Shown piece by piece: positions 17,248 through 24,449 of a stretch of DNA of 47,570 bases. Source of the stretch: an uncultured Chlorobiaceae bacterium (GTDB taxonomy: Bacteria; Bacteroidota; Chlorobiia; Chlorobiales; Chlorobiaceae). Both the position numbers and the translations under genes were made by a program. Each line of letters begins with the position of its first letter. Position 1 is the first letter of the stretch. Where the stretch lies: contig CAIMCD010000016.1 of NCBI GenBank assembly GCA_903839405.1, forward strand, positions 1 to 47,570. Reading direction: 5' to 3'. The notes below the pieces were generated by a model, which saw only the letters and a program-made list of their open reading frames with translations, searched no databases and was not told where the DNA came from.

Positions 17248-19089
17248 TTATGCTGATGGTAACTGATTATCTATGAATCAAGACTGGATTCTCCAAAAAA
17301 AAGAAACTCGCCGAGCCTTCTCTAGTGCGACTTGGGTTCCCTTGAGAGCATCCATCAATGACGAGAATGGTGAAGTTCGTAATATTGGCTACGTCAGTGA
17401 GTACTTTGGATGCGGTTCTGTTGCGTTCCCTCCTGAGCACCGGGAAGTCGCGGAACAACTTGGCTGGAGTAGCATTGGAATCGGGCACAGTGCACAGCCG
17501 TATGCCTACGAGGATGGTTACTACTCATCCATCGAACAGTATCAATACAACGACAAAGAACCCATTGGAGTTCACCTTGTCTTCGAGCACCCTCAACCGG
17601 TAGTTGGCGGAAGGCTATGGATACTGAATCCTGATTTGGTTGTTGCTCTACGTCTGATAAAGGAGGGCACAAACTGGGTAAGGCCAGAAGAGAATTTCGT
17701 TGTGGTAGCTCGTGAGGTTCTTGAGGAAAAAGGAGATCATCGCCTTATCGAGATCAAGCGGGAATTTCTTCTCGATTATTTAGCGGCAAGAAATCTGTCA
17801 CTTCGCCTCTCTTACTTCCGCCAAAGAGTGGAAAATGTCGCTGCACTTGAAGGCAGCGCATACGCGAATCTAACGAATCGACAAGAACAGCGAGATGGAG
17901 GGCGATTTGAGCTCCTAATTCGCAGTTTGGATAATGTCTTTGGAGGAAGTTGGTCCTCGTTCCGGATCTGGCGAACTGATGTTGATGAAGATGAAGATGC
18001 CCCAGCCATGGGGCCAGAAAGCAATCACAACACCGACTATGAAACCTCGCAGGGACATCGGAGTGGTTATGAAGGTGTACGGATAGAGGGCGAGTTTTGG
18101 CGAGACGAATGGATTGAACATCAAGGAAAGAGCATCCGCGTTCGGGGAGATACAGATATGAATCTTCCCCAATTCATAGTGGAAACTGACGGGACACGCA
18201 TGGCATCTGCCGATTTAGATAATGAAGGCATTGGCCGATGGCTGTGGTTCCGATCCAGCATAGTAAATGAGCTTCTCGGTCTTCGGGGCTTTTCTCTTGA
18301 GTGGTATACGGCAGAAACAGGTGGTATTCGCTCCACATCTGGGTGTGTGACCCACTTCGGAATTAATTTTTCGGATTTAATCACTGTCTATGCCTATGAC
18401 ATTGCCCGTCTTGACGCATGGGAGCAGCATATTTGGGCAGCTCACAACGTTGTTCCGGACGGGAAGGTTTCAAATGAGCTATTAGCATCGCAAGTAAAAG
18501 CAAAGCCAGCATCTACCCATTCTGTTGAAGACCTGCTTTTTAAGGTTATGGATATGCTTGAGGGTGGATTTCGTAAAGAGTTCAATGTTTCTCTTTTCTC
18601 GCATGCCGTAGACTACCCCGCAATTATGAAGCATATATCCCGATTCGCAAGTAAGGATCAGGTATCATTGCTGAGATTGGCTAAAGAGCTCGTTCGTGTT
18701 TTTTCTGATCGACTTGATGTTCGTGAACTCCGTAAGCTTTCAAAACACCCTAATAAGGAAAAACTTGCTTCGAATAAGCTCCTTCAGGACGTTCTAGCTC
18801 AGAAAATAGGTGAAGATACAGCTCAACGCGTTTTCGGCCCGATTGTTGGCGTATATGACATGCGAGTAGGTGACGCACACCCGACCAGCTCGAAGATTGG
18901 AGATGCTTTAGAACTCGCAGGAATCGACGAAAGTAAGTCGTTTCTGAGACAGGGAGAACAACTGATTTCGAATTATGGACAGTCGATTTGGTGGATAGGT
19001 AAATTGATTTTTGAAAAATCGGAAAAAACATGTGATTAAGCGATGTACAGCATAACAAGGCGCTTCATTGTCACCGGTGAGCTTGATCG
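17248..19089 (+). mobile_element. single integron-type gene cassette (1842 bp) without an integrase
   Basis: The segment has the layout of an integrated gene cassette: a left border G^TTATGC (17247-17253), a start codon 19 bases later, one reading frame filling nearly all of it, and an attC-like element beginning 11 bases after the stop and ending in G^TTAGCC (19089-19095). In integrated cassettes the six bases after the left crossover point come from the cassette's own attC, so they should complement the R'' core at the right end. Here GTTATGC is the exact reverse complement of GCATAAC at 19050-19056. No intI gene, attI or second clear attC is in the window, so this is a lone cassette at a secondary site or a relic of an array. 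The borders are seen; the mechanism is inferred. Confidence 0.7.
17273..19039 (+). CDS. unrecognised 588-residue protein, cargo of the cassette
   Basis: A soluble protein with no signal peptide or membrane helix. I do not recognise its family. The N-terminal two thirds (1-400) is mixed, rich in Trp, Tyr and Glu, with an acidic run DVDEDEDAP near residue 240, and looks like beta-rich repeats or a sensor. The last third (410-588) is mainly helical and holds MRVGDAH, an R-x4-H (Arg531, His536) of the kind found in HEPN RNases and their inactive relatives; this is suggestive only. The gene stands alone between clpC and trpB2, with codon choice and AT-rich flanks unlike its neighbours (many AAA, AAT and CGA codons), and fits inside a cassette-like element. 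Cassette cargo is often defence or stress-related, so an anti-phage role is possible but unproven. Confidence 0.75.
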   Translation: MNQDWILQKKETRRAFSSATWVPLRASINDENGEVRNIGYVSEYFGCGSVAFPPEHREVAEQLGWSSIGIGHSAQPYAYEDGYYSSIEQYQYNDKEPIGVHLVFEHPQPVVGGRLWILNPDLVVALRLIKEGTNWVRPEENFVVVAREVLEEKGDHRLIEIKREFLLDYLAARNLSLRLSYFRQRVENVAALEGSAYANLTNRQEQRDGGRFELLIRSLDNVFGGSWSSFRIWRTDVDEDEDAPAMGPESNHNTDYETSQGHRSGYEGVRIEGEFWRDEWIEHQGKSIRVRGDTDMNLPQFIVETDGTRMASADLDNEGIGRWLWFRSSIVNELLGLRGFSLEWYTAETGGIRSTSGCVTHFGINFSDLITVYAYDIARLDAWEQHIWAAHNVVPDGKVSNELLASQVKAKPASTHSVEDLLFKVMDMLEGGFRKEFNVSLFSHAVDYPAIMKHISRFASKDQVSLLRLAKELVRVFSDRLDVRELRKLSKHPNKEKLASNKLLQDVLAQKIGEDTAQRVFGPIVGVYDMRVGDAHPTSSKIGDALELAGIDESKSFLRQGEQLISNYGQSIWWIGKLIFEKSEKTCD

Positions 19090-19095
19090 TTAGCC
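19050..19095 (+). repeat. attC-like recombination site
   Basis: It opens with GCATAACAAGGCGCTTCA, matching the usual attC left end (R'' RYYYAAC followed by AAGGCGCT), has a central perfect palindrome TCACCGGTGA (19071-19080) as terminal loop, then GAGCTTGATC and R' GTTAGCC (19089-19095). The inner CAA/TTG and GCT/AGC steps can pair with an unpaired base or two on the left arm, as attC hairpins do. At 46 bases it is shorter than most attC sites (about 55 or more), so it may be trimmed or degenerate. Confidence 0.65.
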
Positions 19096-19199
19096 GAAAA
19101 TATGATATAGCGGAAAATTGCCAACAACAAACATGCGTTTCGAGGTCTTGACGTGTTGTTGATCAAGAAGCGGAAAAGGTAGGTATCCTCACTCTTTTT
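19096..19199. other. noncoding stretch between the attC-like site and the terminator
   Basis: No reading frame. It contains one perfect 8-bp dyad, CAACAACA (19122-19129) with TGTTGTTG (19154-19161), of unknown role; it lacks the TAAC/GTTA cores of an attC. Confidence 0.5.
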
Positions 19200-19245
19200 C
19201 CCCGTTACTCTGCTGTGTTGGGAGAGCCGAGTAACGGGGAGTTTT
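19200..19245 (+). terminator. Rho-independent terminator, plus strand
   Basis: An 11-bp perfect stem (19200-19210 with 19229-19239) is followed by AGTTTTTC. The T-run is on the plus strand, so it stops transcripts coming from the cassette side. On the minus strand the hairpin is followed by A bases, so it would not end trpB2. Confidence 0.75.
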
Positions 19246-19250
19246 TCATT

Positions 19251-20615
19251 TTACGGCTTTGGATGGTGTTTGATGGCGGCAAGAGAGTGCTGCAGCAGCT
19301 CTTCGGGCAGCGGGTAATCGCTGAGCTTTCCACTCATAAATGCATCGTAGCCCTGAAGGTCCATCAAACCGTGGCCTGACCAGTTCATCAGGATCACTTT
19401 TTCCTTTCCTTCCTCTTTGGCCTGCTTTGCTTCGCGGATGGTTTGGGCAATGGCATGGGAGGTTTCCGGGGCCGGGATGAACCCTTCGGTATGAGCAAAG
19501 AGCAGGGCCGCCTGATAACACTCTATCTGGCCTATAGATGTAGCATCAATCAGGCCAAGCTGTTTGACATGGCTCACCAAGGGGGCCATGCCGTGGTAGC
19601 GCAACCCGCCGGCATGAATGGCCGGAGGAATAAAACCGTGGCCCAGGCTGTGCATCGGCAACAGCGGCGTCATTTTAGCCTCATCTCCGTTATCGTAAAC
19701 ATAGGGGCCTCTTGTAAGGGTCGGGCAGGCTTCGGGCTCTGTGGCAATAACCTGAACCTCACGGCCGTGAATCTTGTCACAGATAAAGGGAAAACTGATG
19801 CCAGCAAAGTTTGAGCCGCCGCCCGCGCAACCGATCACGATGTCAGGATACAGATTAACCTTTTCAAGCTGTTTGCGGGCTTCAAGGCCGATAATGGTCT
19901 GGTGCAGCATGACATGGTTCAGCACGCTGCCGAGGGCGTAGCGGGTGTCCTCACGCTCGACGGCCTGCTCAATGGCTTCACTGATGGCAATGGCAAGGCT
20001 GCCGGGTGTATCGGGCATTTCCGCAAGAATCCGGCGTCCGACGGCCGTTTCAGTGCTGGGGCTTGCAACGCAGTTGGCTCCCCAGGTATTCATCATGATT
20101 TTGCGGAAGGGCTTTTGGTCGAAGCTGATGCGCACCATAAAGACCTTGCAGTCGATGCCGACAAGCTTGCAGCTCATGGCAAGTGCGCTTCCCCATTGAC
20201 CGGCGCCGGTTTCCGTAATGAGATGCTTGATGCCGAACTCTTTATTGTACCATGCCTGTGCGACGGCGGTATTGGGCTTGTGGCTCCCTGCCGGTGAGAC
20301 CCCTTCGTTTTTGTAGTAGATCTTTGCCGGGGTCTGCAGTGCGGCTTCAAGCCGCCGGGCACGGTAGAGCGGTGAAGGTCGCCAGATTTTCAGGATGGCC
20401 TGCACCTCCTGGGGAATTTCGATCCAGCGCTCGGTGCTCATCTCCTGCTCGATCAGGTTCATCGGGAATACCCGTGCAAGGGCGTCCGGCCCGACCGGGT
20501 TACCATCCGGCCCTAACGGCGGCGGCATGGGTGAAGGGAGGTCGGCCTGGATGTTGTACCAATGGCGGGGCATTTCGTCCTCGCTGAGCAGAATTTTCGT
20601 CAATTCAGAACTCAT
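19251..20615 (-). CDS. TrpB2-type tryptophan synthase beta-like PLP enzyme
   Basis: A cytoplasmic PLP enzyme of the TrpB2 class, which condenses indole with serine and may work without TrpA. The PLP lysine is in GSHKPNTA (about residue 112), the phosphate-binding loop is CAGGGSNF (about 266), and the long N-terminal region before it ([25 protein letters not shown]) is diagnostic for TrpB2 as opposed to TrpB1. The length of 454 is typical for TrpB2. No trpA or other trp gene lies nearby. The start ATG at 20615 is not preceded by a strong ribosome site. The gene directly abuts the terminator that ends the cassette-side transcripts. Confidence 0.92.
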   Translation of the reverse strand: MSSELTKILLSEDEMPRHWYNIQADLPSPMPPPLGPDGNPVGPDALARVFPMNLIEQEMSTERWIEIPQEVQAILKIWRPSPLYRARRLEAALQTPAKIYYKNEGVSPAGSHKPNTAVAQAWYNKEFGIKHLITETGAGQWGSALAMSCKLVGIDCKVFMVRISFDQKPFRKIMMNTWGANCVASPSTETAVGRRILAEMPDTPGSLAIAISEAIEQAVEREDTRYALGSVLNHVMLHQTIIGLEARKQLEKVNLYPDIVIGCAGGGSNFAGISFPFICDKIHGREVQVIATEPEACPTLTRGPYVYDNGDEAKMTPLLPMHSLGHGFIPPAIHAGGLRYHGMAPLVSHVKQLGLIDATSIGQIECYQAALLFAHTEGFIPAPETSHAIAQTIREAKQAKEEGKEKVILMNWSGHGLMDLQGYDAFMSGKLSDYPLPEELLQHSLAAIKHHPKP

Positions 20616-20700
20616 GATCGTTGTGCATTTGGGGTGATGGAGGAGTGCAAGAGTGGGTCATAGGGCAAAACGCAGTGACATTGCCGCTCTACTGTATGGA

Positions 20701-20789
20701 TGGTACCGAAGACGGGAATCGAACCCGTACGTCCATTGCTGAACACAGGATTTTAAGTCCTGGGCGTCTACCAATTCCGCCACTTCGGC
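20701..20789 (-). tRNA. tRNA-Leu (anticodon UAA)
   Basis: Read on the minus strand, GCCGAAG pairs with CTTCGGT in the acceptor stem; the D-loop has GGTAGA, the anticodon stem is CAGGA/TCCTG around loop CTTAAAA, a long class II variable arm follows, and the T-loop is GGTTCGATTCC. The 3' end carries an encoded CCA (20701-20703). The long variable arm and UAA anticodon give leucine. Confidence 0.97.
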
Positions 20790-20893
20790 TTGTTCCGCTT
20801 GCTTTGCGGAGCGTTCAATTTACTATCTTCACAGGGTTTCCCAAAAAAATTAATTGTCATCAAGCTTACCCGTTTTTCTCTGCCGGAAAGCGC

Positions 20894-21961
20894 TTATGAA
20901 CGGAAATGATCGAATCCCCTGACGGATTGTAAGTCAATTTTCATTCCGTAAATATCCATCAGGTGTATGCCTGCTTCCGCGTCGGTGGTTTCACCGATGA
21001 GTGAAATATCCGGATGATCGGCTAGTGCCAGATACTCCTCTTTCGGCAGGGTAAAGAGCAACTGGTACTCTTCGCCGCCCGTGAGCGCCCAGGTCAGGGC
21101 GTCATCCTGCAGCTCGTCGGCAATATGGCGGGCGTTTGGATGGATGGGAATGCGGCTCTCATGAATCAGGGCGCCGACCTTCGACTCTTGGCAGAGATGC
21201 TGCAGATCTCCACTGAGGCCGTCGGAAATGTCAATCATTGCTGTGGGCCGTATCTGGCGGGAGTGGAAGAGGCTCACCATATCGGGGCGAGCCTGTGGTA
21301 AAAGCTGGCACTGGATGACGTCACGGAACTCCTCCAGGTCGGCCATCACGTTTTTCGTATAGGGTTCGTTGTTTTGCACATGCTCCAGCATGATCTCTTT
21401 TTCACGCATGAGGAGTTTCAAGCCCGCCGTGGCGCCACCCAGGCGGCCGGTAACGCAGATCACCTCACCGGGTTTGGCACCGCTTCTTTTGGTGAGCTGC
21501 TGCGGTGAAACCGAGCCGATCATGGTGACGGAGATAAAGAGCCCCGAGCGTGAAGCCGAAGTGTCACCTCCGGCAATGGCAATGCCGTAGTGCTCTGCGG
21601 CAAGGCTCATGCCACGGTAGAGTTCCTCAATCATTTCAACCGAAAAGGAGGAGGGGACAGCGAGCGCGATCAGGGCGTAGCGGGCAACGCCGTTCATGGC
21701 GCAGATGTCGGAGACATTGACGCTGATGGCTTTGCTGCCGAGGTGTTTCAACGGGGTGGTCAGGAGGTCGAAGTGTATCTGATCGGCCAAGAGATCGGTG
21801 GTTGAGAGTTGCAGCAGCGCTCCGTCGGGTTGATAGATTGCACAGTCATCACCGATTCCCTGCAGCAGTTCCGGTACGGCTTCAAGCGTGGGTTCTGCAA
21901 GTGCGGCGATCCTTTTGATGAGGCCGAACTCCCCGATTTCCGGGATAGCTTTATATGGCAT
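20894..21961 (-). CDS. thiL: thiamine-monophosphate kinase
   Basis: It makes thiamine diphosphate from thiamine monophosphate and ATP. The AIRS/PurM-like fold shows GIGDDCAIYQ at about residue 36, SVNVSDICAMNGVARYAL near 100, AGGDTSASRSGLFISVT near 130, and DISDGLSGDLQHL near 250, which are the metal and nucleotide loops of ThiL. The length of 355 is slightly above the usual 320-340. It reads away from ftsY, with about 120 bases between the two starts. No TPP riboswitch core is visible upstream. Confidence 0.93.
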   Translation of the reverse strand: MPYKAIPEIGEFGLIKRIAALAEPTLEAVPELLQGIGDDCAIYQPDGALLQLSTTDLLADQIHFDLLTTPLKHLGSKAISVNVSDICAMNGVARYALIALAVPSSFSVEMIEELYRGMSLAAEHYGIAIAGGDTSASRSGLFISVTMIGSVSPQQLTKRSGAKPGEVICVTGRLGGATAGLKLLMREKEIMLEHVQNNEPYTKNVMADLEEFRDVIQCQLLPQARPDMVSLFHSRQIRPTAMIDISDGLSGDLQHLCQESKVGALIHESRIPIHPNARHIADELQDDALTWALTGGEEYQLLFTLPKEEYLALADHPDISLIGETTDAEAGIHLMDIYGMKIDLQSVRGFDHFRS

Positions 21962-22079
21962 ATTTTTGCGTAAATTGAGTTTTTATCTGGATCATTCCGG
22001 AGCGTGCGTTACTTTTTTAAGCAGCCATGTTGCGGGAGTTCCTGTTTCTCATAATAGTACTATACAATATCTCCTTTTT

Positions 22080-23033
22080 ATGGGTTTTTTTGACAAGTTC
22101 AAATTATCAAGGCTGAAAGAGGGGCTCGGAAAAACCCGTGATACTCTTCGCGAAAAGCTTTCCGCGATTACTCAGGGTAAAACCGAAATAGATGACGAGT
22201 TTCTTGAAGCCCTTGAAACCATTCTGGTTGGTGCCGATGTCGGTGTAGAAACTACGCTCGGGATTGTTGAGGCGATTACCGAGCGGGCAAAACGGGAGAG
22301 CTACCGTTCGGAAGAGGAGCTGAACCGGATGGTGATGGAGGAGATTCAGGAGATGCTTGAGGAGAGCGGGGAGGAGCATCCGCTGGATTTCGAAGCAGCG
22401 CTTCCGGCCAAACCCTATGTTATTTTAATTGTCGGCGTGAACGGTGCCGGCAAGACCACGAGTGTTGCCAAACTGGCCTATAACTATGAGAAAGCCGGAA
22501 AGAAAGTCATTATAGCGGCGGCTGATACCTTCCGTGCGGCGGCTTATGAACAGCTCAAGATATGGGCTGAGCGCGCCGGGGTTCCCTTGATTGGTCAGGG
22601 CCAGGGTGCTGACCCGGCTTCGGTTGTTTTTGATGCGGTCAGTGCTGCGGTATCAAGAAATGCCGATGTTGTACTTGTGGATACCGCCGGTCGGCTGCAT
22701 AACAAGAGTCATTTGATGGAGGAGCTTGCCAAAATCATGCGAGTGGCGAAAAAGAAGATTCCGGCCGCTCCGCATGAAGTTTTGCTGGTGCTTGATGGTA
22801 CTACTGGCCAGAATGCCGTGATGCAGGCTCGCGAGTTTACCCGATTTGTCCATGTAACCGGTCTTGTTGTGACCAAGCTTGACGGCACAGCCAAGGGAGG
22901 GATTGTGCTCTCCATTTCACGCGAGCTGAAACTGCCGGTCAAGTATATCGGTGTGGGCGAGAAGATCGACGATCTGCAGTTGTTTGACCGCGCCGAGTTT
23001 GTTGGAGCACTTATGGGACGAGATCTGAAGTGA
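22080..23033 (+). CDS. ftsY: signal recognition particle receptor FtsY
   Basis: An SRP-type GTPase that docks ribosome-nascent chain complexes at the inner membrane. From ATG 22080 it is 317 residues: a short helical N domain (MGFFDKFKLSRLKEGLGKTRD), then the NG domain with G1 VGVNGAGKTTSVAKLA near residue 120, AADTFRAAAYEQL, DTAGRLHNKSHLMEEL, the TKLDGTAKGG motif, and KYIGVGEKIDDLQLF at the end. The acidic A domain of E. coli FtsY is missing, as in many non-enteric bacteria. A much longer upstream frame to 21888 runs over thiL on the opposite strand and is not a real extension. Its 3' end overlaps the convergent DUF123 gene by 23 bases. Confidence 0.96.
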   Translation: MGFFDKFKLSRLKEGLGKTRDTLREKLSAITQGKTEIDDEFLEALETILVGADVGVETTLGIVEAITERAKRESYRSEEELNRMVMEEIQEMLEESGEEHPLDFEAALPAKPYVILIVGVNGAGKTTSVAKLAYNYEKAGKKVIIAAADTFRAAAYEQLKIWAERAGVPLIGQGQGADPASVVFDAVSAAVSRNADVVLVDTAGRLHNKSHLMEELAKIMRVAKKKIPAAPHEVLLVLDGTTGQNAVMQAREFTRFVHVTGLVVTKLDGTAKGGIVLSISRELKLPVKYIGVGEKIDDLQLFDRAEFVGALMGRDLK

Positions 23034-23598
23034 GTTGCAGCAGCTCGGGCACCGCTTTTTTCAGCAGATTGAGAATAGCTTGTTGATCGGTGATACGAAG
23101 CAGATGGGTGCTGTTTTTTGTGTCCTGGGCGCCGAGGCGCGGGGCGAGTTGAGCGGTTTCCTTGAGCGGTTCGAGCAGGCTTGAGAGCAGAGGCTCCACT
23201 CTCAGAGGAGAGCGGATGATGACGACATGCTTGATTTCAGTTTCAGGGCGATCCAGCAGATAATCGATATGCCAGTGGATTTTTTTTTCATGAGCATTAA
23301 GAGCCTGTTTTTCGATCAACCCCTCTTGCATGAAAAGGGTGACCATTGGCGCCCTGATGGCATGGGGTTGTTGCGCGTAGGAACGTGATGCGTGGCGCAG
23401 AAGCCTCTGGGCAAGAGGGCTTCCTGATTTCCCAAGTGCAGAGCCGATGTAGAGATACTCTCCTTCGGGCAAGGTGAAGAGCTTTCTCTGCTGAAAGCGA
23501 CCGAAGGCAAGCTGGATGGGTTTGCTGAGGTGGATCAGGAGGAGATAGGAGCCACAGCGATACTTGGTGCCGAAAATGGTAAACTGTTCAGCGGACAT
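23011..23598 (-). CDS. DUF123 / GIY-YIG-related protein
   Basis: A protein of about 195 residues in the DUF123 family (nuclease-like, GIY-YIG superfamily). Visible landmarks are GTKYRCGSYLLLIHLSKP at the start, LPEGEYLYIGSALGKSG near 55 (the YIGSA segment of GIY-YIG folds), LAQRLLRHASRS, and HWHIDYLLDRP near 120. The family links to archaeal and bacterial endonuclease III-like partners, but the biochemical role is not established. ATG 23598 is preferred; a TTG at 23622 would add eight residues. It overlaps the ftsY stop. A second, unrelated-looking YIGS-containing protein is at 38 kb. Confidence 0.8.
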   Translation of the reverse strand: MSAEQFTIFGTKYRCGSYLLLIHLSKPIQLAFGRFQQRKLFTLPEGEYLYIGSALGKSGSPLAQRLLRHASRSYAQQPHAIRAPMVTLFMQEGLIEKQALNAHEKKIHWHIDYLLDRPETEIKHVVIIRSPLRVEPLLSSLLEPLKETAQLAPRLGAQDTKNSTHLLRITDQQAILNLLKKAVPELLQLTSDLVP

Positions 23599-23759
23599 TG
23601 TTTTTTGTTGTTTTTGATGCAATATTAACCCTTTCTTTACTGAGGTAATTAGGTATTACGCTGTACGGTAGAGGAGCGCAAAGGGCTTGTTTGGCAGGGA
23701 AAAGATAAGGTTATTGGAGCGGTTTTTGAGGTGAACCGCTCTAAAAGGTTCTCTTTTTG

Positions 23760-24422
23760 ATGAAACAGTCGGAAAAACTTCTGGAGCAGAGGCGCCGGGA
23801 GATGGTTGAAACACTCAGGCAGTACGGGATTTCAAACAGTCGGGTGCTTGAAGCTTTTTTGAGGGTAAAGCGCCACCTCTTTTTTCCTGAGGATGCGGTG
23901 GGGTGTGCCTATAACGACTCGGCTTACCCCATCGGGTTCAGCCAGACCATCTCCCAGCCCTATACGGTGGCTATTATGAGCACCCTGCTTGCTGAGCGTT
24001 GTCCGGGTGGAAAGGTGCTTGAAATCGGTACCGGTTCGGGTTACCAGGCGGCGATTCTGGAGGCTATGGGGTACCAGGTTTTTAGTGTGGAGCGCTTTGT
24101 GGGGCTTTATGAACGGGCCGAAAAGCTCTTTTCGCGGTTAGGAATAAGGGTTCTTTGTCGCCATGGAGATGGATCGCTTGGCTGGATTGAGGAGGCCCCT
24201 TTTGATGGTATTATGGTGACGGCGGGCGCTCCCAGAGAACCTCGGCCGCTCATGCAGCAGCTTGCCGAGAAGGGGTGTATGGTTATTCCGATTGGTGGGT
24301 ATGACTCTCAGCAGATGACTGTGATTCAGCGTGAGGGGGATGAGTTTCACCGGGAGCTTTTTCAGCAGTTTGTTTTTGTGCCGCTGGTCGGCAATGAAGG
24401 GTGGGAGAGTAGGGTTTTTTAA
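23760..24422 (+). CDS. pcm: protein-L-isoaspartate O-methyltransferase
   Basis: A SAM-dependent repair enzyme that methylates isoaspartyl residues in aged proteins. Landmarks: DSAYPIGFSQTISQPYTVAIM near residue 60, motif I VLEIGTGSGYQAAILEAMG near 85, FSVERFVGLYERAEKL, GDGSLGWIEEAPFDGIMVTAGA, and a C-terminal VPLVGNEGW. The length of 220 is normal. ATG 23760 is chosen over TTG 23757. It lies 27 bases ahead of the PpiD-like foldase gene in the same direction, so both protein-quality genes are probably co-transcribed. Confidence 0.95.
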   Translation: MKQSEKLLEQRRREMVETLRQYGISNSRVLEAFLRVKRHLFFPEDAVGCAYNDSAYPIGFSQTISQPYTVAIMSTLLAERCPGGKVLEIGTGSGYQAAILEAMGYQVFSVERFVGLYERAEKLFSRLGIRVLCRHGDGSLGWIEEAPFDGIMVTAGAPREPRPLMQQLAEKGCMVIPIGGYDSQQMTVIQREGDEFHRELFQQFVFVPLVGNEGWESRVF

Positions 24423-24449
24423 CAACATCTTAATAGAAAGGGATGAGTT

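Noticed and set aside
19122..19161. A second attC from the CAACAACA/TGTTGTTG dyad
   Set aside because: It lacks the TAAC and GTTA core boxes and the AAGGCG-type inner arm.
21888..22079. 64-residue N-terminal extension of FtsY
   Set aside because: It overlaps thiL on the opposite strand and has no A-domain character; ATG 22080 begins the recognisable protein.
21962..22079. TPP riboswitch ahead of thiL
   Set aside because: The conserved CTGAGA-type core is absent from this short interval.
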